From: Platanthera guangdongensis
Lineage: Eukaryota; Streptophyta; Magnoliopsida; Asparagales; Orchidaceae
Assembly: GCA_039583875.1 (NCBI GenBank)
Contig: CM077158.1
Span: 244,451,447-244,515,446, forward strand
Direction of reading: 5' to 3'
Length of the DNA stretch: 64,000 nucleotides
Translations under genes and position numbers: made by a program
Part shown: positions 23,501 to 38,500 of the stretch, piece by piece
Position numbering within the stretch: the stretch's first letter is position 1
Layout: the number at the start of each line of letters is the position of its first letter
Notes under the pieces: model-generated
Told to the model about the DNA's origin: nothing
Database searches by the model: none
The model's input: only the letters and a program-made list of their open reading frames with translations

Positions 23501-26500
23501 AGAATCATGTCATCACGTCATGTCTATGAGCATCTGGAAATTGAGGTAAAAAACTATTTGCCTCTTTAATAGAATATCATCATTTCCAAAGCATTGTTTT
23601 CAAAGATTTTCATATATATACGAATTGCATGAATACCTCTACTGTATGTTTGTGTTGAATGACATGTCAAAAGACATGATAAATATAATATATGATAAAT
23701 ATAAGATATGATGTGCATAAATATGATTTCATGAACGAAATTAGACATAGAACACAAGAATAAACCAAATGATTATGCCCTAAACAAGTGGGCATATGTG
23801 GGTATCTGTTAAGGGCCTTCGCTTGAGCCCTCATTCGCTGTGCAAGGGGAGGGAAGTCCTGCAAATGATCGGCGTGACTCTTGTTAGATCCCCTCGAATC
23901 TATCTCTCCGGGAGATGAGTGACGAAAAGGTGGCTGGATGGGAGTTGTCGATCGGCGGTAGCGGTGAAGGAGACTGGCGCGGAAGTCGCGCTAGCGGAGG
24001 TTGCACGTGGAAGGATCAGCTAGGGCGTTGGGCTCTATTTTGTGAGGGTCGAGAGAGAGAAAGAGAGGAGAATTAGAGAGAGAGATATTTGATAAATGAT
24101 TTCATATTCATTCCAATCAAGCATGCTCCCACCCATAAGGGTTGGATACCAACCCAAAGTCCAACATAAAAATACATATGATGAAATTAAAAGATACAAA
24201 GCGTACATCAAGGATAAATCCTAAGCGGTGTGCACCAAGGTGCGGCGCTTGTACGTGATCCCACAACATGGATTTGTAACATCCGTAACAGTATCACTTT
24301 TAGTTGAACATATCAACCATTAGGTGTATAGATCGTTTGGGGGACGCATAAAAATAGTTGGATGCGGGTTCGCATCCCATGCTCGGGACGCACCAGAGCA
24401 CTTTTACATGTTAATAGAGACACAAATCCCAAGATGTATCTAGAAAACAATGAAACTTAAACCGAAGAAGATTATGAACCTGAATGGCTCGATTTTAATT
24501 AAAAACTCAGAATCCAAAAATCTACAAGCTTTACTACATTAAAATCACAAGCAGAACTCGAAGACACGACTACATGCAAAAAATATAATTTATCTTATTA
24601 CATATTAGAACTAGAAGAGATGAATAAATGCATATACTAGGATTTATGTTATTATGTTATATTACACGTAAAATCATACAAAGTTGACTCTAGTATAATT
24701 CAAGTATTCAGTTTTGGTTCCCCTTTTCATTTAATTTTCACTTCGATTCAAAAATTGAGGTGTTCCTTTAACCCTAGCTTCAGTATTTATATTATTATTT
24801 AGTTTGTTTCATATCACAAGTATCAGTCAAGCTTTTAAAATGTTGATGAAGTAAATAGGGGTGTTACAAAAGAGCGGTTGTCTATTAATCAAAGTAGTAG
24901 CAGTTGTGCTACTAACATGTGTTATTCTCATATGAGAATGAATGATATTCTCACCATTGCTAATAATACTGCCGAGATGTTTACAACAGGAAAGATGCAT
25001 GCCATGTTCTTGTAAATTACTAGCTCTGAATAATAAATAAGGATGCAAGCTATTGTTTTATTCATTCAAAAGTAGTCCATTAAATTCAGCTTATGAAGCT
25101 GAATTTTAAATGGGATGATGATGACAGAAAAAGAACGAACAGAAGGTCAATTATATTTTTATGAGTAATACACCAAAATGTGAAATTTTCAACATGGGAT
25201 TTATCATACCTTGGTCCTTCTGAGAACTTTGAAGAGGAAAACTCGTTACTGGGGCTATGCCATTCTCATGTTGTGGTTTTGGTTGGTCATCTTCATTAAT
25301 TGAACATTTCGAAAATTCTAAAACCGTGTCATCTGAGTTGTGTGCTGTGTTTTCTGAACGACATACACAATGCCTATCCATGGAAAAACTAAACCAGCAT
25401 CAGTCTCAACTCTACATATATAATATATACACATTGGCCAGTTTATTTCAAAATTTCAAGTATTTGGAAGTGATTGGAGACGAGTTCCATAAGTGTTATT
25501 GGAATGAGTTCCATCATTGATGTTTGTTTTGCATGAAAGTACTTCCTGTAAAGTTTTGTTCGGACTGCAACTGTCTTTACCCATCATCCTATTAATAATT
25601 TTATTATTATTATTATTATAGGTAACACTGATCCACGGTTCACTTTTTTTACTTGAATAATAAAAATGAAAGTGAATTTCAAGCCATCATAATCAGAACT
25701 CACTTCTCACCTTCTGTTACGGAGCACCAATTCAGACCCCCTCCCAGGGGGTCAACATTGGGCCTCGCACGTTCGCACTTGGCATTTTGTTAGAATGTTA
25801 GAATGCAATGAGATCAATTTGGGGAAGCGCATCTTCAAGTCGTAAAGTAATTATTAATGTTACTGAGGCTATGTTTGGGAAGCTTATGCTGATGTAAAAG
25901 CTCCATTCAAAACGCAAAAACACTTTTCGGAGTGTTTGTTTTCACAGTTGTGAGAAAAGAGATTCTCTAAAAAAAGTCGTTTCAGAATCCTATGCAAGCC
26001 TCCCACGTTTCGCAACCCAGATAAGCTTTTCGCTGCTTAATAGGCAAAAACCGCGTGAGGCGAGCCGCGGTATCCTCTCATCTTCTGTCGGCATTCCTCT
26101 CCAATCCAGATGACGAGTAGCGATCCTGAATGTAATAACTCATTTTTGATTTTTGATATAATAATAATAATAAAAATAATAACCTAATTTACCCTCCCCT
26201 TCTTATATTAAACCTAATCCTCTTAAACCTATAACCGAGCCAGCCCCGATTACTGCAAAACCACACGTCTCCCGTTCCTGCATCCCGCAAGACGCGCACA
26301 AAGCGCCGGCCCTCCCGATCCCGCCTCCTGGCGCCGATTTCGTCTCCTCCTCCTGCTCCAGGCGCCAACGCATCCTCCGTCTCCGGCCGTCGCCTGCTCC
26401 TGTGCCTCCTGATCCCACAAGCACCGTGTCTCCCTGCTCGCCGCCGACTCCTCTGGTCGTGGCCTCCGGTTTCTCCTCTTGCTCTGCCCGATAGCTTCCC

Positions 26501-29500
26501 CTCCAACAGCCGATGCATCATGTTCTTCTCGCCTCCTGGTTGCTAGCAGCCGCCTCCTCCCTCTACTCCAAGGCCGACAACCACCTTCTCTCCCAGCCGG
26601 CAGCCACTTGTGGCCTATCCCCCTCTTCTTCTCGGGCCGACAGCTTCAAATCTCGCCTCCGCTTCCTTCGCCAACCGCTTGCTCTCCTTTTTGGCTGAGT
26701 TTCGCTGCGAGGAACGCCTAGGGTTTTCTTCCCTCTTCTCCTTGAGCTCGGTTTTGGTTCCCCTTGTGCCGCTCCTCGATTCAAGTTGGTGGGAATCATG
26801 CAAAGTCCTCTCCGATTTAGGCTTTGCCCAAGCCCAAGCGCCGCCAACTCTTCGTCTCAGCGTGGTGTCTCTTCTCCCCTCACTCATGAGGGAGGTCCAA
26901 TTAGGGTTTCTGATTTCGCTTGCGCCGCTTAGCCGCCGCCGCCAATTTCAGTTTCTTTAAGGCTAGTAGAGATCCCTCTCTTGCAAACATTGCGTTTAAC
27001 TTATTGTATCTGTCATTTGATTTCATGTATGCATCCCTGTACATAGTTGATATGTTAAATGATTTTAATTCATGAGTGTCGAACTGGATAAATTAATAGT
27101 GTAGGGTTTAGACTATTGGAATTGACACGCGTTAGTGTAAGGAGCAAATTTTAATTGGATTCTCACTTTAATGAATTTTGCCTCTTTTTATGAATAATTT
27201 GAGGACAGTAAGTTTGAGCACGAGCATTTATAGATTTGAATGATCATTGTTAAGGCTCCTAGCTAGTGATTTAAAGATTGTTGGGTTATGTCACGCTCGT
27301 ACCGTACCTACATTTGAATTGGAAGATCACACTTGTAACGAATTATGAATAACAAATATATGTTTGGTGTTTCTATATCATGCTCGGTAGTGAGCGCATG
27401 TTTTTCTTGGAAGATAACTGTGTCATAAAATTTGTTTAATCTAGGCGAGTTTTCGATATCTCCGATCTGACACCTATCAACTTACTTTTGTAATTTACTC
27501 GATAAATCTTCTTGATATTTTGACCTTGACCTCTCAAACCCGCGAGGCTTAAACTCATTGTTGGGTTCTTTCTGTGTCGTCGAGTATGATTTCGTATGTT
27601 TATCTGAGTAAAACCTATTCTTGGTTCGATCGCTCACTTTAATTATTTTTGTTTCCGTTAAAAATCACCTAAGTATGAAGTTCGAAGACAAATCCGTAGT
27701 TGTAAGCAAATCCTTGAACTATAGCGTCTAACTAGGCATCTGTCTGTCTTCATGGTCATGGCAAGCAAGATTACTGTTCCGACAAGACTTGCACGCAGAT
27801 CTGATCATGAACCATATACGCCCGCTATAGCACCTACACCCTTCATCGATCACGGCTTACAACATATTACATGAGTAATTTTAGGTTATACTCCGGAGTA
27901 GTCTAATAACTAACTTGTTCTGTTTAACTCTTTTATTTGCTTGTCTTGAATAGTTTTGCTTCATGAGAAACTGGTACACTCATGCATTTCTGCTTCTATT
28001 ACTGTTTTGTATCTTATTTTACTCACTCTGTTTATTTCAATGTTCTGAGGCTCTTTTTGTTTTGTAATTGTCTTAGTGTTCGTGCAGCACCGCCAGATAC
28101 TCGAGCCCGATCAGCATTAAGTTTCAGGTTCTATGTTTACATTTCTTTTACTGTCAAATATTTTCTTTATGTAATAATTGTAATCAGACATTTTCTCTGG
28201 TATCATGGACAACTGCTAGGCTATTAATATATTATATGTACAAAAATTTAATATTATTTGCATGTTCATTCATCTGAGCATGTCATGACATAAAAACATG
28301 TATTCGAAACTTATGTTTGGAATTTTATTAAAAATACTTGTGCATTCAAATTTTCCTCTATCATATTCTAAAAGCTTCCGCATATAAAAATCAACCTGTT
28401 TCTACTTAACAGAAACTATTTTAAGTATTTTCTGCATCCGCCTTAGCAGACATGAATTTCTTTCCGCCTATGCCTGTGACATCACAGCCGCACGAAGCGC
28501 ACTCTGACTTATGTCGAGACGGGCCGTGACACCGAACAGGGATTAGGAGAAACGACACCGAATGAGAGAGTCTTCCTGAACGAGCCAGTCTTCCTGTTCG
28601 TTTCTGTTGGCATTCCTCTTTGACACGGGAAGGTGTCAGAAGCGCAAAGATTGCTCAGCTACTCTCGCTGCTTGACCACCCATCTATTTCTGACCTCTCT
28701 CTAGTGATCCGCGACGCCGAGTTCTTAGCATAGGTTAGCCAATGCAATTGCTTGCCGCCTTTTGAACTGCGCACTTTAGAGGAGAATCTTAGATTCAATG
28801 TAGTGGCAATTCATGCTTAGCTTTAGGTTACCCAGATTCCATTTTTGATTGTATATTATTTTCCTCTTTGTCGTTATGATTCTGCTAGACGAGGAAACAG
28901 GATCGAGCTCTAGATACTAATTTTTTCCTTTTCATCTTCTTATTGGATTTCTTCTCCATTCGTTTGTCACTGGATCGTCGGGCGTCAGACGTGGAAGGAA
29001 GATTAGTGGAGGCCAACGCTAGGGATGAGCGGCACGCAGGCCTTGAATGACCGGCTCATATGGATCAGGAAGCCGGCAGCGATCGACCGCAGGGCGAACA
29101 GGACGTGACCTAGACAGGCAACGCGCGAGCGGTAATACGCAGATCGGGTGACGGCGCTGTAGCGGAAATTGCACGACGGTCACAGCACCGACGACGCGGG
29201 ATGCGGGCGGTGCGACAGGTCGGACCAAATTGATATGAACTAGGGAATCCGACGGCAGAGAGAGGGTGCCGACAGGAGAGAGAAGAGGAAGAGAAAGAGT
29301 GAGAGAGGAATTAGGTTTAGAGAGAAGAGAGAAATCACAACATTCATCCAAGGTGTCCTTACAAGTCCAAAACATCCCCTCTTATAAAGGAGGGATGTCA
29401 ATAACAGAAAATATAAAATAACATAAAACATAAATTGAATATTAATTATTCTTCGCGCCGACCCCGCCCGGGTCATCCTCGTCGGTCCTATCCGCTCCCG

Positions 29501-32500
29501 ACGCGCTCGGTTCATCTTCCTCGGTCCGCACCACGTCTGCCGCAAATGTCCGCAACAACATTTCTCTTTATGTTGGGTTTATTTACGCTCATGACATTGT
29601 GTAGTGTTATTTATAGACCTCTAGAGTCATGAATGAAATCATGCAATAATTAATCAAGTTCTCTCCTCCTATTTATAGTTCCTTCTTCCTCTCCTCTTTC
29701 TAGGATTTGGTTTTATTGAGGTTCCCATCTTTTCCCCCTTCTTCTCCTTCGCCACCTTCGGGTAAGCACGACTACCTTGAATCCTCGACATCCTCGGCAT
29801 TTTCACCTCCTCCAAAAGAAGCATATAACAGAAGCCTGCAACAACTTGGTATCAAAATTAGATCGATCCTCATTCGCATTCCACAGTCTAAAGATGCAAT
29901 TACACCCCCCTTTCATTTTTAGTCCACGCTCTAACCGCATCCACAGCTATCTAATCTTGCGGTCCAAACAACCATCCACTCAATTACAGTAACCTCGTAC
30001 AAGCCTGACAACCTCCTCGTTCTCTATGTCGTCAAGCAATGAGGACCTACTATTAGGGGTGAGGAGTGAAAACCGAAAACCGACTAAACCGATCAAACCG
30101 ACCGAACCGCACCGATTTTGAAACCGAACCGCCCGGTCCGGTGTCGGTTCGGTCTGGAGCTTTTGAAAACCGAAGGACTATCGGTTCGGGTCGGTTTTCA
30201 GGTTGTGAAAACCGATCAAACCGAACCGAACCGAGTTTTTTGTTTAACATAATTTTAAGTTTAAGTATTTAACTAATTAACTTTTTAATTTTAAAGTCAG
30301 CCACATTTTGTCATTCCGATTTAGCATATAATTATATAACTGTATAAGCATATTATTATTTTTATACTTGCATGCCTAGTCACGAACAGCGGACAGCGGT
30401 GTCAAAGAGTCAAAGTTAATATCTTATATTCTTATTTGAGATAGCTGATAGTGATTGGGTTTCGGCCTTCGGGTTTCTGGTTTTATTAAGTTCATTTTTT
30501 TTTCTCTTTTTCATTTTTTCGAGATAGCAGCTGATTGGGTTTCGTCGGGTCTCCACTCTCCAGTTTCCTACTTTCCAGTTTCCTGATTTCCTCCCAATTT
30601 CCGGCAGTTCGTATATCGCAAATCGAAAATCGCAATCGCAGACTCGCGGTGGCGACGAAGACGAGACCGTCGAGGGCAATGACGAGACCGTCGAGAGCAA
30701 TGACTGCGGCGACGGAAGACAACTGAATGCTTCAGATTTCTCATTTTTGGCGGTGTTTGGCCGTGCGGCGGGCGGCAACTCCAGCTGTTCATCTTCCTAT
30801 TCCCTTCTATTGCTTCAGATACTTTTGCTGTCACAATAAATTGTGTGTAAAAAAACGGACACTGATATCAAGTAGGTGATTACTAAGCCATTTAAATTCA
30901 TTAAACCAATCTATCATTGTCTTATACTTTATCTCAATGCTGGATCAGCAGAAAGTGGTCTGACATTTGTTGCGCCAAGATATGGAGGAACCCAAGGAGA
31001 CACTATATCTATTGGAGGACTGCTATGATATAAAACACTTGCTTTACTGTGTTGATAGCATAACTGTATCATAATTCCTACATGGGCAAAAAAACAATTA
31101 AAACAAATAAAAAATATGGGTTTAATATTAACTATTATATGTTTGTTCACAAAAAACCGACACCGAACCGAAAAAAACCGAATGAAAACCGAACCGACTT
31201 TGAACCGAACCGACCGGATTCGGTTCGGGTCGGTTTGGACAAGACAAAAACCGAGGCATGTCGGCTCGGTTTCGGTTTGGGTCCAAACCGACCCAAACCG
31301 AACCGCTCGCAGGCCTACCTACTATGACTCCCTACACCAGCGTTACGACAGTGTACTAGACACAACAACATCAGTATGAGCGTCTATGCCTTCTGCTCTC
31401 CTGTTGCGCTCGCAATTCCGACTAATCATTTGTTCCTCTCCAAACATCTGCTTAGCTGACCACTGCTTCAGTCGAACGTGCGTCATTCAACCTCAGCGGT
31501 CGATGCAGAGGCGTCATCTCAAAGACGTTGATCCCAATTCAGAATCCTCGCTTGAAATAAAAGAGTTAGGATATCCTCATTTGAGCACCTTCTGAGCTTG
31601 ATGACAAGCTCAACGCGAAGGATGAGTGAGATGTTATGGGCCCACACGATCAGTTATCCATTACCGTGCATGTTTAATTAGTGAAAAATCAGTGTATGTC
31701 ATATCTTTAATTTATATTTGTGTCTTCTATTTTACATTTCACGTATGTTTAGATTCGGTCCTAAGGACCCTTCCACATACTCCTCCCTCAAGTTAGGATT
31801 AAGGTTGAGCAAAGCACCTCTCTTCTTCTTCTTCCCATCCCTTAGATTGAGTTTGGCTCCCTTGTATTCATGTTACCGTGGAAGAGCCCAGTAAAGGAAG
31901 ATTTGATTTGATTTTTTTATTTTCCAAAAGTTCTAGAGCTCAAATTTGGGCGATTTAGTGGCATTAGAAAGATATTATAAATATGGATACAATGGAAAAA
32001 AAATCAAATCACTTTAACTCATTTTCAGTTTTTTTGAAATAATGAAAAAGTGAGGAAGAGAGGAGAGAAAGCATCGGAGCGCTGCACAAATTTTGAGGAA
32101 GCTTCGAAGAAGGTTCTAGCGGGGAATTTCAGTGTTAGTTGTTGCAGAAGTGCTGCCCAAGTACTATTTTTAAGTCAAAGTCTGAACTTCTTAAAAGGGT
32201 TAAAATACCGTCTGACTCTAATTCAGGCGACAAAATCGAGGTAGGTAGAAAAAATTGCAGTATTTATGCCTTACGCTAGTTTTTATGTTGTGACGCCCCT
32301 ACTAGTAATTGTTATGTCTAAATAATGTTGAAATAATTGTAATAATTCTTGGGTGTAACCTATGTTGTTAAAGGCGCGCCTCAGGTGCGCCTAATGCTCA
32401 AGGCTCACCAGGCTCAGAGGTTTGTGTCTTTGCGCGCCTTACTTGCGCCTTTGAAATATAAAAGACACGCATAAGTGAGATTTTTGTTGTAAATTTTTAT

Positions 32501-35500
32501 TTTAAAAAAAAATAATAATAATATAAGAACTCGATAATTTTTTATTGATTTAATATTTGTGAAAGATAATTGTGCATTGAGACTTAGATATTATGCAAAT
32601 GATCACATTGATTCTATTTTTTAAGAGATAAACGATAATAATGAATGATTAATTAGTAGAATAGATGAAGAAGCTAATCGAGAATATGAAATGATGTTTG
32701 ATGTCTATTATTTAAAATGAATGTGGTTGCGCATTGCCTTCGTCAGGCGCGCGCCTATGCCTTGCGCCTAAGCTCCAAGACCCTTTTGCACCTTGATGCG
32801 CCTTACATCATTAATAACAAAGGGTTGAGTCGCTAGTCTTCAAGCGCTAATGAAGCCCTGAGTTTTAGAATGCATGCATATTGATAGCATGAACATCTTT
32901 TAAAATTATCGTGCAAAAATACTAATAAAATTGGAGGATCATTACGGATGTGGAATTATCGTAATCTAACAGATATTTGTAAATGTTAACTAATAAATTA
33001 GATATTTTTGATAAAAAGGAATTATATCTTAACAAGATTAAATATATGTGGATGTGTTTATCTTAGTTACTTCTTCCATTGCATATTTTATTTGTAATTT
33101 ATGCATTTCATACATATATATTGTATTATTATTTCAGTGTGGGCGAAGATGCTCACCAATCTACTAAATATTTTGAGACACCGACGAAGATATGGACGCC
33201 AAAAAATAGTGAGGAAGGCTAATATATACTATGCATTAAGCCAAAGATAAAAGAAATGTAACATACGACTATGTACTTATAAAATTATGAAATATCAATA
33301 CAATATGTTTGTTTCCTGCTCTTGATTTGTGTAGTTGAAAATGCTAGAAGAACTTATCCATATAAGTCTTCCTAATAGCGAGAAATTCAAAGTCAATAAA
33401 TAATTGAATATGTGACATAAGAATCCGAAAGTAAAAATTCGGGTCAATCTAATCATCTTTTCATTCAATACCCCCAATGCCATCTTGGGCATGGATTGGT
33501 TAGCGTGCATAAAACGACGATTGACTGTGTCAAGAAAGAAATCACTTTTTGAGAGCCATCTCAACCCACCTTCAAATATTGTGGTGAAGGCAGAATTGTC
33601 CCAACAATATCCGCTCCAAAAGCCTATAAGCTTTTAAGACGTGGATGCATGACATATCTTGCCAATGTGCCAGACTTTGGAGAAGTAAATATGAAGGTTA
33701 AAGATGTACCCAAACATATTTCCATAGAATCCATCTGGTCTTTCGCCAGGCAGGGAGAATCATTTTTTGATCAATCTAATCCCAGGAGCAGAGCCCATCT
33801 CTAAGGACTCATGCCATCTAATGATACCTGAACTGCAGAGTTAATGAAGTAGTTACAAGATTTGTTGAAGAATGAATTCATTCATCTGAGCACTTCCCCT
33901 TGGGGTGCTTTGATTTTGTTCGTAAAGAAGAAAGATGAAAGTATGCGGATGTGTATCGATTGTAGAGGGTTGAATAAAGTAACAATCAAAATTCGATACC
34001 GATTATCAAGGATTGATGACTTATTTGATCAACTGTAAGGTGCGTCAGTTTTTTCAAAAATTGACTTATGATTTGGTTGCCATCAATTGAGGGTGAAGAA
34101 TGAAGATATCCAAAAAATGACCTTACACACCCGATATGGTCATTACGAATTTCTAGTAATACCGTTTGGAGTCACTAACGCTCCAACAGTATTTATGAAA
34201 ATGATGAACCGGACCGGGTCATGCATGAATTTTGCGATCAGTTTGTCATTATCTTAATTGATAATATCTTGGTGTATTCAAAGAATGATATAGAACATGA
34301 AGGTCATTTACAACAAATCCTCCAAACACTAAGGTAACATTAACTGTTTGGCAAGTTCTCTGAGTGTCAATTCTGGCTTAAAGAGGTGACCTTCCTTGGC
34401 CATATAATCAGCACTAAAGGAATCCTTATGGATCCAACCAAAATATATGCAATTTTCTAGTGTTCTCACCCGACTAATGCTACATAGATTCAAAGTTTCT
34501 TGCAGTTAGCAGGATCTTGTCAGAAATTCGTTAAGGACTTCTCGAAAATCGCTACCCCGATGATTTGTATAATACAGAAGGTAGTGAAGTTTGGATGGAT
34601 CGATAAGTGTGAAGAAAACTTTCAGAAGTTGAAGATATTGTTGGTGTCCGCACCAATTTTATCACTACCTGATAGTTTTAAAAATCTTCAAATCTATAGT
34701 GACGCATCCTTTCAAGAAAAAGATGTATTTTAATGCAGTGAGGGAAATTCATCGCTTATGCTTTTAGGAAACTGAAAAGAGCAAATAAACATTATCCTAT
34801 CTATGATTTGGAGTTAGCCAATGTGGTCTTTGTACTGAAGATTTGGAGACACTATCTTTTGGGGATGAAATATCAAATGTTTACTAATCACAAATACTTA
34901 AGTTTTCTTAACCCAAAATGATCTAAACATGCGACAACAAAGATGACTAGAGCATATCAAAGATTATGACTTATAAATCATGTATCATCCAGACAAGACA
35001 AATGTGGTGGAGGATGCGCTAAGTCATAGATATCAAGTAAAACTGGTGGCTTAATCTTTAGTTGCGGAAATGGAGAAACTGAAGTTAAGCTCAGGGACAT
35101 CATCCAAAACGTCAATTCTAGCGCAATTAATCATCTTTGTCGATTGGTTGCGAAAGATCCAAGAAGCACAACAAGATATCGGATGAAAGAAAATGATGAA
35201 GTCTCTTGTAGAAAAATCAGTCTAAATTGTGTATTGATGAACATGACATCATATGATGCGGTAATGATATAGAATCCATGTCAATGATGACATTTGAAAT
35301 AATTATTGAAGAAGACACATCAATCAAAACTTTCAATCCACCCATGAGCTACAAAGATATATCATGAATATAAACTTTTGATGGTCGGGTATGAAGACGA
35401 ATGTAGCAAAATTTGTGCAGCATTGCCTAGCATGCTAACAAGTTAAGGTCAAACACCATCATCCAGATGGAGTACTTCAACTGTTGTCGATTCTAAACTG

Positions 35501-38500
35501 TCACGTCTTCTAAGAACACTGTAAGGAAGACACTTACGATTGTATCTTGTTTTTTTGTTATCAACAAATTTGTGAGTTCTTCCTCCTACCACTCAACTTT
35601 TCACATTATAACAATGGTACAATGTTATGACCCCGCATAACGACCGATTCACGGGTCAGCAATACGCATGACGGTGAAAGCAGGCAACACTGAATAGGGC
35701 TGAACCTACCAGTTCAGCCCTCCCCAATTAAACCACGGCGGCTTTGGGCCGAACCTGCGGGTTCAGCCCACATTGGAAGGGGGGGATTGGCCCCCTCTTG
35801 GCCTAGAGGTATAAATACCTCTAGGGATGGTCTGGCGCAGGCACGCAAAGAACCATTCAGGTATTCCCCTCTCTTCCTCCCAAATCCTAACCCAAATTCT
35901 TTTCTTCCTCCTCAAGTCTCTACTATTCCCCTCGTCGTCTTTATCATTTGGTATCAGAGGACACGTTCCCCCAGTCCAACCCTCATTCTGTGTCTTCCGC
36001 GTCGACAGAAGCCGTCCTTCTGTCCGTTCGCCCCAAGCCGCCTTCCCGACCCAAATCTTCTGCTGATCGTCGCTCGTTCCGCGCGATCGGCGGCAAAACC
36101 CCGGCGCCTGATCCAGATCACGGGTGTTTCGCTGATCGTGCCTGATCCGCCGAACGACAGTTTCGTGTGTTCCGCCGGGGCCTCCAGAACGCCGATCGGG
36201 AGTTTCCTACAATTACTTGCAGCCGTTTCCAGCAGGCCTTCTGCGCTGGATCGCTCCGGCAATCTCCACTATCTCTGACACCGCTCGCGTGCAGCGACGA
36301 AACCAACTGCGGCCCTTTTCTAAACCCTAGAGTCTACAATGGTGACTCGTTCACAGGAAGAGTCCTTGAGGCTAGCAACCCTATAGGAGAACTACACCGG
36401 ACTCTCAGATACGGTGACGATCATCGAAGAAAAATTAAGAGCGTCGGAGAAACGTCTGGAAGAGCGACTGGATGCTCGCATGGAGGAAATCAATAATCTG
36501 TTATCCCAATGTGTCAAGTGCAAAACAACGGTGAACGAGGAAGCAACAACTCATCAAGGACCGATCCAATTTCCAGGAGGCCCCGACAGGAGACGAGAGG
36601 ACCTGATTGATTAGCGACCTAAGGAGATGCCCTTCCCTCCTCGAGATGGGCTTCTGGCTAACCCTATGGGATTGGGACAAGCCGGCAGCAGTAGGACAAA
36701 AGGCGGTTGGGAGTATAGGCCGACACCGGCGAGTACAAGGCCGGGATATCAACACAGAGAGGAAGGATGATACCCTAATTGGCCAGCAGAGCGTTGAAGG
36801 CCACTTGACTACGGCCAGGAGTATGGAGCACACGACCAGCAGAACCCGAGAGCTTACATGCTACCAAAAATGACCCGCATTAATTCTTCAACCTTCAAAG
36901 GAGGCGACACAGTGGAATGGGTGCAAAAAAGCGAAGTTATTTTACAACTACCAAGAGATTCCAAAAGAGCAGTGAGTGTGATTTGCGTCCTTTCACCTAG
37001 AAGATGATGCATTCCAGTGGACTCAGTGGTTCCGCCGAGGACGTGACTATGTCCCATGGGCCGATTTCGTTGACAGTTTCTCATCCAGATTCGGGCCTCT
37101 CGAGTATGAAGATTTTGAGGTTCTCCTCCAGAAATTAACGCAGAAGGGTTCAGTAATTGAGTACCGCATAGAGTTCGAAAGGATGGCGAACAAGGTGCGG
37201 TGGGAGGAGAGGACACTCTTGAGCTGTTTTGTTTCCGTACTGAAGGATCACATTCGGGACGAGGTACACGCGTACATGCCGCGCAGCTTAAACCACACCA
37301 TCCATTTGGCCTGAATTCAGGAGGAGCGCTTCAATCGACAAAGAGCAAGGATGGATAATGGGAGGAACACGACGAATCTGCCAACGGTCAAACGGGAACA
37401 AAGTGCGACAGGAAAAGCGACGGTGAAGTAGCAAATATGACCCGAGCTACAAGCAAGATGGGAGAAAGGGCTATGTTTCAACTGCGATGAGAAATATGGT
37501 CCCGAACATAAATGTCAGATGATCCTGATATACATGCTGAGGGAAGAAGAAGACAGGGGAGCTGAAGGCGAGAGAGATGAACCGAAAGAAGACCTCGACC
37601 TGGCTGAGTTCGGCGTATCCGTCCAGGCTATAGCGGGTGGCACCACACCCTTGACTATGCGAATCACCGAAAGGATCTTCCAACAGAAAGTGACCATTTT
37701 GATTGAAGTGGGAGCATCCACAACTTCATCAGCCTCGTCGTTGCACAAAGGCTGGGCCTTGAGATCAACCGTGATGCTGCCTTTCAAGTTATGGTAGCTG
37801 ACGGTAACAAGATGCGGTGTGAAGGAGTCAGCAGAGGGGTGGAACTTCGGGTGCAAGGGTACGTGTGCCGATTGGAGGTTTACTTGTCCATCAAGGGGCC
37901 CGACATGGTCTTCGGAGTCCAATGGTTATAACGGTTAGGGAAGATCACCCTGGACTGGGACCACATGACGATGGAATTTATCCAGGATAGAGAAGGGTAC
38001 TGCCTGAACGGACTCAAGACCTCACCCATGAAGGAGGTCACCCTTCGTTGCTTGGGGAGGTTGTGGGACCAAGAATTCCCCATGGCGGTGATCATGGAGC
38101 TGGCGAGACTACCCACTTCTCCACATGAAGTGCCAGAGCAGATGCAATTCTTGCTAGAGCAGTACTCCGACATCTTCCCGGAACCACATTCGCTTCCACC
38201 ACAGAGATTTAAAGACCACCAGATCATCCTCAAGGAAGGAGCTGAGCCGACAAATATTCGGCCTTACCTGTACCCGCACATTCAGAAGGCAGAGATAGAA
38301 CAGAACGTTAAGGAGATGCTAGCAGCGAGAATTATCAGACCCAGCACCAGTTCTTGTTCTTCACCATCATTCTGGTGAAGAAGGATGGTTCATTGAGGTT
38401 TTGTGTTGACTACCGCGGCCTGAACAGCTCTACCATCAAGGATAAGTTCCTCATCCCCATGATATAGGAGTTGCTAGACGAGTTACACGGTGCACGCCTG

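Larger units (their letters stand above)
29551..35613 (+). mobile_element. Decayed Ty3/gypsy element, interrupted by a hAT insertion
   Basis: A primer site TGGTATCAAAA lies at 29847, a gag-like start (MSSSNEDL) at 30026, and pol remnants at 33475-35475. 35540-35613 matches the last ~75 bases of the LTR at 42677-43075. Between gag and pol, 31.6-33.4 kb shows no recognisable coding. Linking these parts into one element is inferred from order and strand. Confidence 0.6.

Noticed and set aside
26189..26960. Several GC-rich ORFs of 60-116 codons
   Set aside because: Inside the solo LTR; no domain, several frames open at once because of composition.
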